64,000 nt of DNA from Desulfuromonadaceae bacterium (lineage in GTDB: Bacteria; Desulfobacterota; Desulfuromonadia; Geobacterales; Pseudopelobacteraceae). The notes under the pieces are model-generated. The model saw nothing but the letters and a program-made list of their open reading frames with translations, was not told the origin of the DNA and did not search any database. Made by a program: the position numbers and the translations under genes. Below are positions 8,806 through 18,414 of this stretch, piece by piece. The stretch is from the NCBI GenBank assembly GCA_028683855.1, contig JAQUHA010000020.1, positions 1 through 64,000 on the forward strand, written 5' to 3'. Position 1 is the stretch's first letter; each line of letters begins with the position of its first letter.

Positions 8806-10104
8806 CTATTTTCCTGTTACAACCACAGAGGCATTTGCGGAAAAAACCTCTTTCCTGTTTAAGTGTTCGTCAAAAACCTCTACATCTCCCTTTATCTGTT
8901 TGCCGGTTGCCACTTTTTTCCGTATTTTCACATTCATGTTGATTTCAGAAAGCTTACCGGATTCAAGTGAGTCAATCCTGAATAGAAGAGTTCCGTTCGA
9001 TTCCTGTTTGAACAGAGCATCTGGTGCTCCCTGAAACTCTATTTCAGAGGGTAGTTTCAGACGTACGGTCAAGTTTTGGGCAGTAAGAGAACCTACATTT
9101 ATTACAGTTACCTTATATCTGATACTCTCGCCCGGTACGACTTTTTGTTTTGCCAGTTTTGCAACCGCTCTGACAAGGGGAGCAGAGGTTATCAATACGG
9201 CATCTTTGTTAAAGCCTACATCACTGAATCTGGCAGATACTGCCTTAATCGTCAGCGGAGAACGATGACCATCAACCATTTCGGTAGGCATTCTGAATGT
9301 AATAAACCCTTTGAATGTCTCGCCGGCATCAAGCTTCATCCGTTCGATTTTATTTTCAGATCCGCTTGTATCGGTGAGCGCAGCTCGATAATCCTTGTCT
9401 GCATTTACTGCTAACAGGAATTCTTCACTGCTAGTACCGCTGTTTGATATTTCAAACGGAAGTGTCCCATTACTTCCAACAGGAAAAGAGTCGTAATTAT
9501 CAGCTACGGTAATCGCCGCTTTTATACTCGCCTTGGCTAACTTCTCAGCCTCAAGCCGTTCTCTTTCAACCCTTTCCTCTTCACGTTTGATCTCAGCAAG
9601 GCGTTCCATCTCTGCTTTTGCTTTTGCAGCACGTTCAGCTTCCAGCTTTAATTCCAGCTCTCGCTCATGCGCAATTCTATCGTTACGAACTTTGCGTGCT
9701 GCAGCCTGCAAAGTTTTATTCGGGGAGATAACTTCGCCATTTTTATGGCGTTTCTCCAGAATATTAAGTTCATCTTCTATAGATGACTTTAGATTGCTTT
9801 CTGGGAATTCAGACGAAAAAATTGAAATAGTTTTAGCCGCCCTGTCATTTTCACCCGACTTAAGGCTGGCACGTGCGATTAAAAGGAGTGTTACATCCTT
9901 GAGCGGAGAGTCCGGAAAGACCTGATTTAATTGGTCGCACTTTTCTATTGTAAGCAGGTAATCCTTCTGCTGATAGGCATTAAAGGCTTCAACGAATATT
10001 GCAGAGTCATCAATTTCAGAGCAGGTTCCTGATGAAAAAGAGAGTGTTATTAAAAATACAGACAGTAATAACTGAACAATTGATTTCCGGTAAAAATTTC
10101 TCAT
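8806..10104 (-). CDS. Exported protein: TPR-like helices, charged coiled coil, DUF11-like C-terminal domain
   Basis: 432 residues from the ATG at 10104; a TTG five codons upstream would overlap the rpoD stop. It has a signal peptide (MRNFYRKSIVQLLLSVFLITLSFSSG). Residues about 35-115 show helical tetratricopeptide-like spacing (AFNAYQQKDYLLTIEKCDQL, FPDSPLKDVTLLLIARASLKSG). Residues about 145-195 are an Ala/Glu/Lys/Arg coiled coil. After a beta-rich stretch, residues about 310-430 resemble the DUF11 repeat (PGESIRYKVTVINVGSLTAQNLTVRLKLP). The protein is likely periplasmic or outer-membrane associated, with no enzymatic motif. It directly follows rpoD on the minus strand. No strong ribosome site was found for either start. 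Confidence 0.7.
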   Translation of the reverse strand: MRNFYRKSIVQLLLSVFLITLSFSSGTCSEIDDSAIFVEAFNAYQQKDYLLTIEKCDQLNQVFPDSPLKDVTLLLIARASLKSGENDRAAKTISIFSSEFPESNLKSSIEDELNILEKRHKNGEVISPNKTLQAAARKVRNDRIAHERELELKLEAERAAKAKAEMERLAEIKREEERVERERLEAEKLAKASIKAAITVADNYDSFPVGSNGTLPFEISNSGTSSEEFLLAVNADKDYRAALTDTSGSENKIERMKLDAGETFKGFITFRMPTEMVDGHRSPLTIKAVSARFSDVGFNKDAVLITSAPLVRAVAKLAKQKVVPGESIRYKVTVINVGSLTAQNLTVRLKLPSEIEFQGAPDALFKQESNGTLLFRIDSLESGKLSEINMNVKIRKKVATGKQIKGDVEVFDEHLNRKEVFSANASVVVTGK

Positions 10105-10108
10105 TTGT

Positions 10109-11857
10109 CTAGTCCACAAAACTCTTTAGTTTTTTACTCCTGCTTGGATGCCTTAATTTACGGAGTGCTTTAGCTTCTATCTGACGTATACGCTCACGCG
10201 TGACTTCAAAATCCTGACCGACCTCCTCGAGAGTATGGTCACTCTTCTCACCGATACCAAATCTCATCCTTAATACTTTCTCTTCGCGTGGTGTGAGAGT
10301 AGCCAGCACTTTTGCTGTGCTTTCAGAGAGGTTATTTTTAATAACAGCTTCTATAGGTGAGATAACACCTTTATCCTCAATAAAGTCACCAAGATGGGAA
10401 TCCTCTTCCTCTCCGATAGGTGTTTCAAGAGAAATAGGTTCTTTTGCTATTTTCAGTACCTTCCTTACCTTCTCCAGCGGCAGCTGCATACGCTCAGCTA
10501 TCTCTTCCGGGGAGGGTTCACGACCATTTTCCTGCACCAACTGACGGCTTGTGCGTATCAGTTTATTGATCGTCTCAATCATATGAACAGGAATCCGGAT
10601 TGTTCTTGCCTGGTCGGCTATAGCGCGCGTAATAGCCTGTCTTATCCACCAAGTAGCATAAGTTGAAAACTTATAGCCACGCTGATACTCAAATTTATCA
10701 ACAGCCTTCATTAATCCAATATTCCCCTCCTGGATTAAATCTAGAAACTGCAGACCACGGTTTGTGTATTTTTTGGCGATTGAAACCACGAGCCTCAAAT
10801 TTGCTTCAATAAGTTCGCTTTTGGCGATACGCGCCTTGCATTCACCCTCTTCTATGGCTTTTAAGGCGGAAGCAAGGTCACGAGCTTTAAAGCCTGACTC
10901 TATCTCAATTTTTTTGATTTTAATTGCAGCATTTCTTAGACGTTTTTCTGCTTTTAATGTTTCATCCTCGTCCAGTTTAAGCTTGGTAAGTTCAGTAGTG
11001 CATTTTTCATCATCATTCTGAAGTTTATCAAGAAGCAGCTTAAGTTTTTCAATAGGTATGAATTTTTCAAGATCTGACAACTCAGCCTGTAATCTGTCAA
11101 TTTTTGCGGATAGTTCCTTAAGCCGCTCGGCAACCTTGTTTGTGTGACGGTCTTTCAGCTTGAGGGATTTAAGAAGGGTAGCCTGATGATTTTTGGCTTC
11201 GAGCACCTTTTTTTCCTGCTCTTTTTTCTTTGCAGATGACTTTGCCTTTGAAAGCACCTCGCACATCTCGATTATAACCAGATCCTGTGCAGCAATAGAA
11301 TCAATAATTTCGAGAATTCTGGTTTTCTGTACGTCATCTTCACCCTCTTCAAGCTCTTCTTCTTCTACTTCCTTGCTGACTTCGGAAGGTGTCATCTGGA
11401 ATTTACGCAGCCGATCACCAAGTGAAACCACCTCTTTTACAGTAATTGGTGTATTAAGAATTACTCCGGCAACATCACGCTCACCATCTTCGATTCTCTT
11501 CGCAATTTCCACCTCTCCCTCACGGGTGAGGAGAGAAACGGAACCCATTTCACGGAGGTACATACGCACAGGATCGCTGGTTCGACCTATGGAGCCAGGT
11601 TCAAATTCAACCTCTTCAGACTCACCTTCAGCCTCGTCATCATCATCCAGATCACTTTTCATTTTAGGTATTTTAATTTTCTGTGAGGAGTCAACAATTT
11701 CAATGTCCAGATCTCCAAACATACCCATTACGTCATCAATCTGATCTGTGGCAATATCAGGAGGCAGGATGTCATTTACCTCATCATAAGTTAAAAATCC
11801 TTTTTCCTTACCTATGTCGATCAGATCTTTAACATCTTCCATATTTTTTTTTGCCAT
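10109..11857 (-). CDS. rpoD: Primary sigma factor RpoD (sigma-70)
   Basis: 582 residues. Region 1.1 is at the N terminus ([23 protein letters not shown]), then an acidic linker ([12 protein letters not shown]), region 1.2 ([22 protein letters not shown]), a long charged coiled non-conserved region (about residues 150-330), regions 2.1-2.4 ([41 protein letters not shown]), region 3 ([17 protein letters not shown]) and region 4 with the -35-binding helix-turn-helix ([20 protein letters not shown]). It directs RNA polymerase to housekeeping promoters. GAGGTGA lies before the ATG. It is the last core gene of the rpsU-yqeY-cvpA-dnaG-rpoD block. Confidence 0.98.
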   Translation of the reverse strand: MAKKNMEDVKDLIDIGKEKGFLTYDEVNDILPPDIATDQIDDVMGMFGDLDIEIVDSSQKIKIPKMKSDLDDDDEAEGESEEVEFEPGSIGRTSDPVRMYLREMGSVSLLTREGEVEIAKRIEDGERDVAGVILNTPITVKEVVSLGDRLRKFQMTPSEVSKEVEEEELEEGEDDVQKTRILEIIDSIAAQDLVIIEMCEVLSKAKSSAKKKEQEKKVLEAKNHQATLLKSLKLKDRHTNKVAERLKELSAKIDRLQAELSDLEKFIPIEKLKLLLDKLQNDDEKCTTELTKLKLDEDETLKAEKRLRNAAIKIKKIEIESGFKARDLASALKAIEEGECKARIAKSELIEANLRLVVSIAKKYTNRGLQFLDLIQEGNIGLMKAVDKFEYQRGYKFSTYATWWIRQAITRAIADQARTIRIPVHMIETINKLIRTSRQLVQENGREPSPEEIAERMQLPLEKVRKVLKIAKEPISLETPIGEEEDSHLGDFIEDKGVISPIEAVIKNNLSESTAKVLATLTPREEKVLRMRFGIGEKSDHTLEEVGQDFEVTRERIRQIEAKALRKLRHPSRSKKLKSFVD

Positions 11858-11895
11858 TTATATTCACCTCAGGGGAACAGCAGTTGTATTAAAAA

Positions 11896-13641
11896 TTAAA
11901 GTTTTGATTTTCTGGTTCTAAGGGCATCAGCCTGTTCTAGAAGCTGTTTGTATTCGATTGAGTCAGGTTCAAGAACCGCCAGTCGTCCAGCTATCTCTTT
12001 TATGGAGGCAAGCGCCTTCTTTTCGTGGCTTTTTGTGCACTCTGAAAGCACCGACCTCCAGTCGATATCAGCAAGGTAAGCATCAGAAACCATAATTCTT
12101 GAAAAGAGAGCCTTTAGTTCAGGCTTTGTTATCTGCTCTGTCAAATGACTTAAATTGCCGGAGCTGTCTGAGTCAGAAAGATTGGCAACCAGAAAATTCG
12201 CTAGTTCAAGGTAATCATCATTGAATAAAGTTTCAAGGCTTGAACGCATAATTTCGGCGCGTGCTTCATGATAGTTTAATAAAAGTGCCAGCAGCGTATC
12301 CTGGATACTGTCAGTCGGAGCATGATTATTAAAGTTTTGAATATCCCTCGGTACTATTTTTCCGCCACTCATCCGTTTACGAAACGCATGAACAGTTATT
12401 CCAAGAAGTCTGCAAATCTCCTTCTCATATAAATCACGCTCTATGGAGTCCGATATTTTGCGAAAACGGGGTACAATTTCATCAATGATACGAACCTTGC
12501 TGTCAACACTGTCAGGCGTAGTTTCTGCCAATACGGAGCGAACAAAATATTCAAAAGCCGGTCGCGATTTATCAAGCAAACCAATAAATTCATCTCTGGA
12601 ATGAGTCGCCAGAAAACTGTCGGGATCATCTTTTGCGGGTAATGAAATAACATACACCGGCAATCTCTGTTCTAAAAAAAGCTCCATTGAACGGATGGTT
12701 GCTTTTTTCCCGGCACTGTCGCTGTCAAAGAGTGTGTACACCTTCTCTGCATGACGTTTCAACAGGCTTGAATGAGTGCTTGTCAGAGCAGTACCGCAGG
12801 TCGCAACTACGTTATGCACCCCCGCTCTATAAAGAGCGAGGTGATCAAAATAGCCTTCAACTATAATTGCTGAATTACTTGTTCTGATAGACTGCAGTGC
12901 CATCTCCAACCCGAAAAGAACTGAACTCTTGTGATAGAGCGGTGATTCAGGGGAGTTTATGTATTTAGGCAGTGCAGCATCAAGAACACGCCCCGCAAAA
13001 GCTATTACCTGTCCACGCGTATCCTTAATAGGAAAAATCAGACGATTGCGAAACAGATCGCGCAGACCATTTTCGGACTTGCGAAGAATACCGAGTTTCA
13101 GAGCATCATCAATCTCTACACTGTTATTTTTCAAGTGTTTTGCAAGCCCATCCCAGCGATCAGGGGCGAAGCCCAGTCCATAAGCCTCAGAAACATCATC
13201 TCCTACTGAGCGGGCAACAAGATATTCTCTTGCAGCCTCGCCTTCAGTGCTGTTCAATAAAACAGAACGGTAGTAGGAAGCAGCCAGTTCATTTATTCGC
13301 AGCAGTCTGGCATATTCATCCTGTGACTTTCTTTCGGCAGGTGTCAGCTGCCGCTCCTCAATTTCCACTCCGGTTTTTCTGGCGAGCAGCTTAACTGACT
13401 CAGGGAAACTCAACCCTTCAATTCTCATGACAAAAGAGAATGCGTTACCACCGACTCCACACCCAAAGCAGTGAAAAATCTCTTTTGCCGGATTAACGGT
13501 AAATGAAGGCGTTTTCTCTGAGTGAAACGGGCAAAGACCCAGGTAGTTACTGCCTGCTCGTCGCAAAGGAAGATAATCCGAGACTACCTCAACAATGGAA
13601 GTGCGGTCGGCAACTTCACGGACTTTTTCATCCGGAATCAT
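11896..13641 (-). CDS. dnaG: DNA primase
   Basis: 581 residues. The N-terminal CHC2 zinc finger is visible (LCPFHSEKTPSFTVNPAKEIFHCFGCGVGG), followed by the RNA polymerase core, the TOPRIM domain (AIIVEGYFDHLALYRAG with the catalytic Glu, then TLFDSDSAGKKA) and a C-terminal helical region that would bind the replicative helicase. It synthesises RNA primers at the replication fork. Its ATG overlaps the TGA of cvpA (ATGA), which implies translational coupling. The gap to rpoD is 38 bases. Confidence 0.98.
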   Translation of the reverse strand: MIPDEKVREVADRTSIVEVVSDYLPLRRAGSNYLGLCPFHSEKTPSFTVNPAKEIFHCFGCGVGGNAFSFVMRIEGLSFPESVKLLARKTGVEIEERQLTPAERKSQDEYARLLRINELAASYYRSVLLNSTEGEAAREYLVARSVGDDVSEAYGLGFAPDRWDGLAKHLKNNSVEIDDALKLGILRKSENGLRDLFRNRLIFPIKDTRGQVIAFAGRVLDAALPKYINSPESPLYHKSSVLFGLEMALQSIRTSNSAIIVEGYFDHLALYRAGVHNVVATCGTALTSTHSSLLKRHAEKVYTLFDSDSAGKKATIRSMELFLEQRLPVYVISLPAKDDPDSFLATHSRDEFIGLLDKSRPAFEYFVRSVLAETTPDSVDSKVRIIDEIVPRFRKISDSIERDLYEKEICRLLGITVHAFRKRMSGGKIVPRDIQNFNNHAPTDSIQDTLLALLLNYHEARAEIMRSSLETLFNDDYLELANFLVANLSDSDSSGNLSHLTEQITKPELKALFSRIMVSDAYLADIDWRSVLSECTKSHEKKALASIKEIAGRLAVLEPDSIEYKQLLEQADALRTRKSKL

Positions 13642-14129
13642 TTCTTTTTACCATTAGCATCACGCCACTCAGAGAGGATGCCGTTGCCAGTATCAGCCAG
13701 TAAACCGGCAGCCCCTGAGGAGCTGATCTTTGTTCTAAGCTGCTCAGGCATGAAACTTGATGATCCAATACTGAAAACCATACAGAGGAGCAGAATACCC
13801 TCTGCAAAACCCAGCAGCAGTCCACCCAATCTGTTAAGACTTCCCAGCATGACCAGCTTTAAAGCTGCAGTTATCATGTTGCCAACTATATGAGCGCAGA
13901 TACTGGTAAGCAGCAGTATTATTATAAAAGCCAGAAAAGAGGATATATGAGTAGGCAGATGCAGCGTGTTTTTTATGGGGAGAGCCAATAGTGGATGAAA
14001 CTTATAGGCTAACCACCCGCCTAACAGAAGTCCGGTCATTGAAGAAGCCTCATTGACGAGACCCCTTACCAAGCCTTTGATTGCAAAAAAACAGAGTACC
14101 GAAATGATTATGATGTCGATTAAATTCAT
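13638..14129 (-). CDS. cvpA: CvpA family inner-membrane protein
   Basis: 163 residues with about four transmembrane helices: residues 2-20 (LIDIIIISVLCFFAIKGLVRG), 30-45, 62-86 (SSFLAFIIILLLTSICAHIVGNMI) and 100-122 (LGGLLLGFAEGILLLCMVFSIG). The 'RGLVNEASSMTGLLLG' segment after the first helix is typical of CvpA. CvpA proteins are linked to colicin V production and envelope homeostasis; the molecular role is not settled. It overlaps dnaG by four bases within the macromolecular-synthesis block. Confidence 0.85.
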   Translation of the reverse strand: MNLIDIIIISVLCFFAIKGLVRGLVNEASSMTGLLLGGWLAYKFHPLLALPIKNTLHLPTHISSFLAFIIILLLTSICAHIVGNMITAALKLVMLGSLNRLGGLLLGFAEGILLLCMVFSIGSSSFMPEQLRTKISSSGAAGLLADTGNGILSEWRDANGKKK

Positions 14130-14154
14130 TTTGCGACAGAACCGATTTACAAAG

Positions 14155-14182
14155 AAGGGGCTATCTGTAATGAAAGCCCCTT
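14155..14182 (-). promoter_or_regulatory. Intercistronic hairpin between yqeY and cvpA
   Basis: AAGGGGCT (14155-14162) and AGCCCCTT (14175-14182) form a perfect 8-base stem with a 12-base loop in the 89-base gap between yqeY and cvpA. On the minus strand it is followed only by CTTTG, so it looks more like a partial attenuator or RNA-processing/stability hairpin than a full terminator. Classical rpsU-dnaG-rpoD operons use such a site to lower expression of the downstream genes relative to S21. Confidence 0.5.
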
Positions 14183-14218
14183 GATGGTGTAATTATTGCT
14201 AAACATTGCGCCAACAGC

Positions 14219-14662
14219 TCAAGCAAGAAGTCTGCGTACGGAGTCGCTGACAATTTTCCCCTCAGCCTTGCCTGCTGTAAGAGGTGTAATCGATTTCATT
14301 ACCCGCCCCATATCTTTGACACCTGCTGCACCCAGCTCAGCAATCACCTGTGAAACAAGCTTGTCAATTTCATCTGCAGTCAGCTGAACAGGTAGAAATT
14401 CAAGCAGTATTGCAAGCTCCAGCTCCTCTTTTTCGGCAAGTTCCAACCGATTCCCTTCACGAAACATTCTAATGGATTCACGACGCTGCTTTGCCAGTGT
14501 AGATATAACATCAATAATCGCCTGGTCATTAAGTTCTGCATGAGTTTCAATTTCACGGTTTTTTATCACCGCATTAATCATACGAACAGCCGAAAGGCGC
14601 AGGGTGTCCCGCGCCTTCATGGCAGCCTTCATAGAGTCATTAAGCCTTGTTTTAAGAGTCAT
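14219..14662 (-). CDS. GatB/YqeY domain protein
   Basis: 147 residues, the usual YqeY length. The helical N-terminal half (LKTRLNDSMKAAMKARDTLRLSAVRMINAVIKNREIE) and the C-terminal domain (FLPVQLTADEIDKLVSQVIAELGAAGVKDMGRVMKSI) match the GatB/YqeY family, related to the tail domain of the amidotransferase GatB. A role in tRNA-dependent amidation or tRNA binding is suspected but unproven. It lies between rpsU (32-base gap) and cvpA, its usual neighbours in this lineage. Confidence 0.92.
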   Translation of the reverse strand: MTLKTRLNDSMKAAMKARDTLRLSAVRMINAVIKNREIETHAELNDQAIIDVISTLAKQRRESIRMFREGNRLELAEKEELELAILLEFLPVQLTADEIDKLVSQVIAELGAAGVKDMGRVMKSITPLTAGKAEGKIVSDSVRRLLA

Positions 14663-14694
14663 TCGGTTAGCCCCTTACCCTGTCTTGCAGGATA

Positions 14695-14892
14695 TTAGTC
14701 TACCATTTTACGCTGTTTTTTAAGGGCGCGCTTGCGGGCGGCGATTGCTTTCTTCTTGCGCTTGATGCTTGGTTTCTCAAAATGTTCACGTTTACGAACT
14801 TCAGAGAGTATTCCAGCTTTTTCGCACTGTTTTTTAAATTTCTTCAGTGCCATCTCAAACGGTTCGCTATCTTTTATTTTTACTCCCGGCAT
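14695..14892 (-). CDS. rpsU: 30S ribosomal protein S21
   Basis: 65 residues, highly basic, with the S21 signature [20 protein letters not shown] followed by the Lys/Arg-rich tail ([19 protein letters not shown]). S21 sits on the 30S platform near the anti-Shine-Dalgarno region. It is the first gene of the rpsU-yqeY-cvpA-dnaG-rpoD block. GGGGGTGA lies six bases before the ATG, and a good sigma-70 promoter lies about 75-100 bases upstream. Confidence 0.97.
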   Translation of the reverse strand: MPGVKIKDSEPFEMALKKFKKQCEKAGILSEVRKREHFEKPSIKRKKKAIAARKRALKKQRKMVD

Positions 14893-14967
14893 ACAAAATC
14901 ACCCCCATTCTTTTTAAACTGAATCTATATAAATTATTATCCAATCGGTAGTAAAATTGAGTTTGAC

Positions 14968-14995
14968 ACAATAGCACAACAGGCAGGTTTGTCAA
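14968..14995 (-). promoter_or_regulatory. rpsU: Putative sigma-70 promoter of the rpsU-rpoD block
   Basis: On the minus strand: a perfect -35 TTGACA (14990-14995), a 16-base spacer and a -10 TATTGT (14968-14973), about 75 bases before the rpsU ATG. It is placed just after the end of hisE, which reads in the same direction. Confidence 0.6.
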
Positions 14996-15019
14996 TAGAC
15001 AATCTAAAATCTTTTAGAA

Positions 15020-15352
15020 TCACTTGATCTCCTTACGGGCTGCCTTTTCATCAATTCCGGAAATTCCGAATCTTCGTCGTAATTCATCGTAAACCGCCTC
15101 CGGCTCAATATCCTGGTGTCCAAGAAGAACCAGCAGATGGAAGATCAGATCGGCGGATTCATATACTATCTCACTCTTTATCCCACCCTTGGCTGAGATT
15201 ACTACCTCAGTTGCCTCCTCACCCACTTTTTTCAAAATTTTGTCAATTCCGCCACGCATGAGTGAAGCTGTGTACGAGTTGTCTGTAGGATTAGCTTTCC
15301 GATCCAGAATAACCTGATAAACGGCATGTATTATATCGTCATTAGGCGTCAT
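15020..15352 (-). CDS. hisE: Phosphoribosyl-ATP pyrophosphatase
   Basis: 110 residues of the MazG-like HisE family: the metal-binding helices carry [14 protein letters not shown] and [13 protein letters not shown], and the N-terminal half has [16 protein letters not shown]. It hydrolyses phosphoribosyl-ATP to phosphoribosyl-AMP, the second step of histidine synthesis. It is a stand-alone HisE, not fused to HisI. The ATG overlaps the hisF stop by four bases. It is the last gene of the his run. Confidence 0.95.
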   Translation of the reverse strand: MTPNDDIIHAVYQVILDRKANPTDNSYTASLMRGGIDKILKKVGEEATEVVISAKGGIKSEIVYESADLIFHLLVLLGHQDIEPEAVYDELRRRFGISGIDEKAARKEIK

Positions 15353-16110
15353 ATTCTCACCTCTACCCCTCTGCTGCGGAGATAATCTTTTGCTTCTCCA
15401 ATTGTATGCTCGCGATAATGAAATATTGAAGCAGCCAGGCAGGCACTTGCACCGGCGGCAGTGAAACCGTCATAAAGATGTTCCAGATTTCCGACGCCAC
15501 CGGATGCAATTACAGGGATTGAAACGGCATCAACAACAGCCCTTGTAAGTTCAATATCGTATCCGTTTTTGGTCCCGTCACAATCCATGCTTGTGAGGAG
15601 AATTTCGCCAGAACCGTATGCCTCCATTCTAGCTGCCCACTCAACAGCATCAATACCTGTAGAGTTCCGCCCTCCGTGAGTATATACCTCCCACCTTTTC
15701 TCGCCAGAGACGCGTCTTGCATCGATTGCAACAACAGTACACTGTGAACCGAAACGCTCAGCAGCCTCTTTTACAAACTCCGGATTATGAACTGCAGCAG
15801 TATTTATAGACGTTTTATCAGCGCCGGCGTTCAGAAGTCGACGGATATCATCAACTGTCCTGATTCCTCCACCGACAGTAAGGGGCATAAATACACGTTC
15901 GGCGGTACGCCTCACGACATCTACAATGGTGTCCCGTTCGTCGCTTGATGCGGTAATATCCAGAAAAGTCAGCTCATCAGCCCCTTCAAGGTCGTAGCGC
16001 TCTGCTATTTCGACGGGATCACCTGCGTCACGCAGTTCGAGAAACTGAACCCCCTTTACGACCCTCCCCCCCTTGACATCCAGGCATGGGATAATTCTCT
16101 TAGTCAGCAT
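15349..16110 (-). CDS. hisF: Imidazole glycerol phosphate synthase cyclase subunit
   Basis: 253 residues, a complete beta/alpha barrel: [22 protein letters not shown] with the catalytic Asp (CLDV), [29 protein letters not shown], the second catalytic Asp region ([15 protein letters not shown]) and [15 protein letters not shown]. It uses ammonia channelled from HisH to close the imidazole ring. A SUMF1-fold gene separates it from hisA; hisE overlaps its end. Confidence 0.98.
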   Translation of the reverse strand: MLTKRIIPCLDVKGGRVVKGVQFLELRDAGDPVEIAERYDLEGADELTFLDITASSDERDTIVDVVRRTAERVFMPLTVGGGIRTVDDIRRLLNAGADKTSINTAAVHNPEFVKEAAERFGSQCTVVAIDARRVSGEKRWEVYTHGGRNSTGIDAVEWAARMEAYGSGEILLTSMDCDGTKNGYDIELTRAVVDAVSIPVIASGGVGNLEHLYDGFTAAGASACLAASIFHYREHTIGEAKDYLRSRGVEVRI

Positions 16111-16191
16111 TATTTTAAAACCTCACAAAAGATATTTAGTGACTATCCTGCAGGAAAATTGAACATTCTTTGAGTAACCTGATCGAATCTA

Positions 16192-17016
16192 TTACTGTGG
16201 GGTCTGGTCGAGTGGAGAGACAAGCCTGAAACCTAGATTGAAATTACGATAACCCAGGGTGGAGTTATAACGAATTGCAGCGCGCACAACAGGTATGCCG
16301 TCATACCAGCAGCCGCAGCGGTCGGTCAGGTCTGATCCGGTTGCTCCTGTATGTCTGCTCTCAGGGGGTGGTGTGCCGGCATAATCCTCTTTAAACCACT
16401 CACCTGACCACTCCCACGCGTTGCCTACCATGTCGTAAAGTCCAAAGCCGTTGGGTCTGGAACTACCGACTTCCGATGTCGCCGCCTGAATGCCCGTACA
16501 GTTGTTACTTATCGAAAACCCTAATTTAGGGTCATCTTCTGCAATCTTTGTGTAGCCGCAGACATCACGCACTCCATCACCATAATAATTTCTATCGGTA
16601 GCGCCCCCTCTAGCCGCATATTCCCATTCAATCTCTGTCGGGAGGCGGAAAACTCTCCCTGTCTCGCGTGAAAGCCATTGGGCGAATTTTACTGCGTCGT
16701 TCCATGAGACGTTAACTACCGGCTGATTGCATGAGTTTAAGCTGTCTCCGTTATAACTGCCGCTGTCATGCTCTCTGTTGAAGTTTCTGAACTGGGCATT
16801 GGTGACTTCATATTTACCTATGTAAAAAGCTTCAACGCAAATTTCACCGGTGGATTTCCCTGCATTATCGATTTCATCTCTAGACAGGTTTCCAATCTTA
16901 AAGCATCCGGCAGGAACCTTTACAAACTCCATTCCTGTGATTTCGTCGTTCCATGCAGCCGCGTGGTGAGGAAAAGTCAAGAAGAACAGAATCAACAGGA
17001 GGTGGCGTAAAGTCAT
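16192..17016 (-). CDS. Exported SUMF1/FGE-fold protein (copy 4), inside the his genes
   Basis: 274 residues from the ATG at 17016, chosen over one four codons upstream because GAGG lies about seven bases before it. It has a signal peptide (LRHLLLILFFLTFPHHAAA). The SUMF1 domain shows GMEFVKVPAGCFKIGNLSRDE, IGKYEVTNAQFRNFN, QPVVNVSWNDAVKFAQWLSRETG, RLPTEIEWEYAARGGATDRNYYGDG, LYDMVGNAWEWSGEWF and LGFRLVSPL at the end. The usual RGGSW is replaced by RCGCW, giving Cys residues near but not at the FGE catalytic pair. It lies between hisA (49-base gap) and hisF (81-base gap) on the same strand. The central part is most like copy 1 (GGT-R-N, NPDH/NREHDSGSY). Confidence 0.85.
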   Translation of the reverse strand: MTLRHLLLILFFLTFPHHAAAWNDEITGMEFVKVPAGCFKIGNLSRDEIDNAGKSTGEICVEAFYIGKYEVTNAQFRNFNREHDSGSYNGDSLNSCNQPVVNVSWNDAVKFAQWLSRETGRVFRLPTEIEWEYAARGGATDRNYYGDGVRDVCGYTKIAEDDPKLGFSISNNCTGIQAATSEVGSSRPNGFGLYDMVGNAWEWSGEWFKEDYAGTPPPESRHTGATGSDLTDRCGCWYDGIPVVRAAIRYNSTLGYRNFNLGFRLVSPLDQTPQ

Positions 17017-17065
17017 TTTAAACCTCATAATAAGGAGTAAGGCAAGCTGTTCGCAGAAAAGAGTA

Positions 17066-17791
17066 TCACATTTTTGTCAGTTTTATTGCCTCTTCAAGTT
17101 TTATTGCTCCGGTATAAACAGCCTTTCCAGTAATAACTCCGGTAACTCCACTTGCTTCAATTTTCATTAGATGTTCGATGTCTTTAAGGGATGAAACACC
17201 GCCCGAGGCAATTACAGGTATTGAGATAGCCTCTGCCAGAGCTTTTGTTGCCTCCAGATTAGGCCCCTGGAGCATTCCGTCACGACTGATGTCAGTGTAA
17301 ATTATTGCAGAAACCCCAAAGCCTTCAAACTTTTTTGCAAGATCAATTGCTGTGATATCAGTTACTTCTGCCCAACCCTGTACTGCAACCATACCGTTTT
17401 TGGCATCAATGCCGACAACTATTTTCCCCGGGAATTTTTCGCACGCTTCGCGAACAAGATCCGGATTTTTTTGAGCGGCTGTGCCGATAATAACTCTTGA
17501 TAGTCCAAGGGAAATATATGCTTCAATTGTTGCGATGTCTCTGATTCCACCGCCAAGTTGAGCCGGAATAGTTATGGATTTTAAAATAGCCTCAATTGTG
17601 CCCCTGTTTTTAGGTGTGCCGGCAAACGCACCGTCAAGGTCAACAATGTGGAGCAGTTCAGCCCCCTGATTCTGCCAGGCAAGAGCCTGAGCAGCTGGAT
17701 TGTCGTTAAAGATGGTGTCCTTATTCATCAGCCCCTGTTCAAGTCTGACGCATTTTCCTTCTTTTAAATCAATGGCAGGAATTACTATCAT
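17066..17791 (-). CDS. hisA: Phosphoribosylformimino-AICAR ribotide isomerase
   Basis: 241 residues from the ATG at 17791, just after the hisH stop. Longer readings upstream are only hisH sequence in another frame. It is a beta/alpha barrel with [17 protein letters not shown] (catalytic Asp), [37 protein letters not shown] (second catalytic Asp) and [11 protein letters not shown]. It catalyses the fourth step of histidine synthesis, an Amadori rearrangement. It lies two bases after hisH and 49 bases before the SUMF1 gene. Confidence 0.97.
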   Translation of the reverse strand: MIVIPAIDLKEGKCVRLEQGLMNKDTIFNDNPAAQALAWQNQGAELLHIVDLDGAFAGTPKNRGTIEAILKSITIPAQLGGGIRDIATIEAYISLGLSRVIIGTAAQKNPDLVREACEKFPGKIVVGIDAKNGMVAVQGWAEVTDITAIDLAKKFEGFGVSAIIYTDISRDGMLQGPNLEATKALAEAISIPVIASGGVSSLKDIEHLMKIEASGVTGVITGKAVYTGAIKLEEAIKLTKM

Positions 17792-17793
17792 TT

Positions 17794-18414
17794 TTATAGC
17801 TCCGCAAAGTTTTTGAGAATCTTCAAGCCGACTGTCTGTGATTTTTCGGGATGAAACTGGGTCGCCACGATATTGTCCTTCCATAGAGAAGAGCAAAATT
17901 CCATTCCATAGTCAGTCGTGGTTGCCACCACACTGCTGTCATCCGGTGTGACGTAGTATGAGTGGACAAAATAGACATTGCTCTTGTCCTCTATATTTTT
18001 AAATACAGGGGGACGGTTTTTTATAGAGATCTGATTCCACCCCATCTGCGGGACCTTAAGCTTCTCCCCATTGACAGTCATCTGATCCGGAAATCTCAAT
18101 ACATGACCTGGAATGATATTCAGACCGTTATATAAACCGAATTCTGTGCTGTCTGTGAAGAGGAGCTGCATTCCGACACAGATTCCAAAAAACGGTCTCC
18201 CCTCTTTTATCACCTTAAGAATCGTTTCAACAAACCCCCCCTGCTCAAGGTTATGCATACAGTCGCGAAACGCACCAACCCCCGGCAGTACTATTTTTTC
18301 AGCCTCAAGTACTACCTTTGGGTTATCGGTAACAACAGCCTCAAAACCTATCTTCTCGAAGGCTTTCTGCACGGAACGTAGATTGCCCATGCCGTAATCA
18401 ATAATTGCGATCAT
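17794..18414 (-). CDS. hisH: Imidazole glycerol phosphate synthase glutaminase subunit
   Basis: 206 residues, class I glutamine amidotransferase: [25 protein letters not shown], the nucleophile elbow [12 protein letters not shown], and the His-Glu pair in [10 protein letters not shown]. It hydrolyses glutamine and passes ammonia to HisF. Its ATG overlaps the TGA of the upstream chemoreceptor gene (ATGA), so its translation is likely coupled to a gene with no link to histidine synthesis. hisB, the common upstream neighbour, is absent. Confidence 0.97.
   Translation of the reverse strand: MIAIIDYGMGNLRSVQKAFEKIGFEAVVTDNPKVVLEAEKIVLPGVGAFRDCMHNLEQGGFVETILKVIKEGRPFFGICVGMQLLFTDSTEFGLYNGLNIIPGHVLRFPDQMTVNGEKLKVPQMGWNQISIKNRPPVFKNIEDKSNVYFVHSYYVTPDDSSVVATTTDYGMEFCSSLWKDNIVATQFHPEKSQTVGLKILKNFAEL

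Noticed and set aside
9533..9925. Ser/Ala-rich open frame antisense to the coiled-coil gene
   Set aside because: Antisense reading of an Ala/Glu/Lys/Arg coiled coil gives such frames by composition. No independent support.
11193..11744. Ser-rich open frame of 183 residues antisense to rpoD
   Set aside because: It mirrors the Glu/Lys/Asp-rich region of rpoD on the opposite strand. Low complexity, no ribosome site.
17792..17896. N-terminal extension of hisA
   Set aside because: It is an out-of-frame reading of the hisH 3' end; the barrel begins at MIVIPAID (17791).
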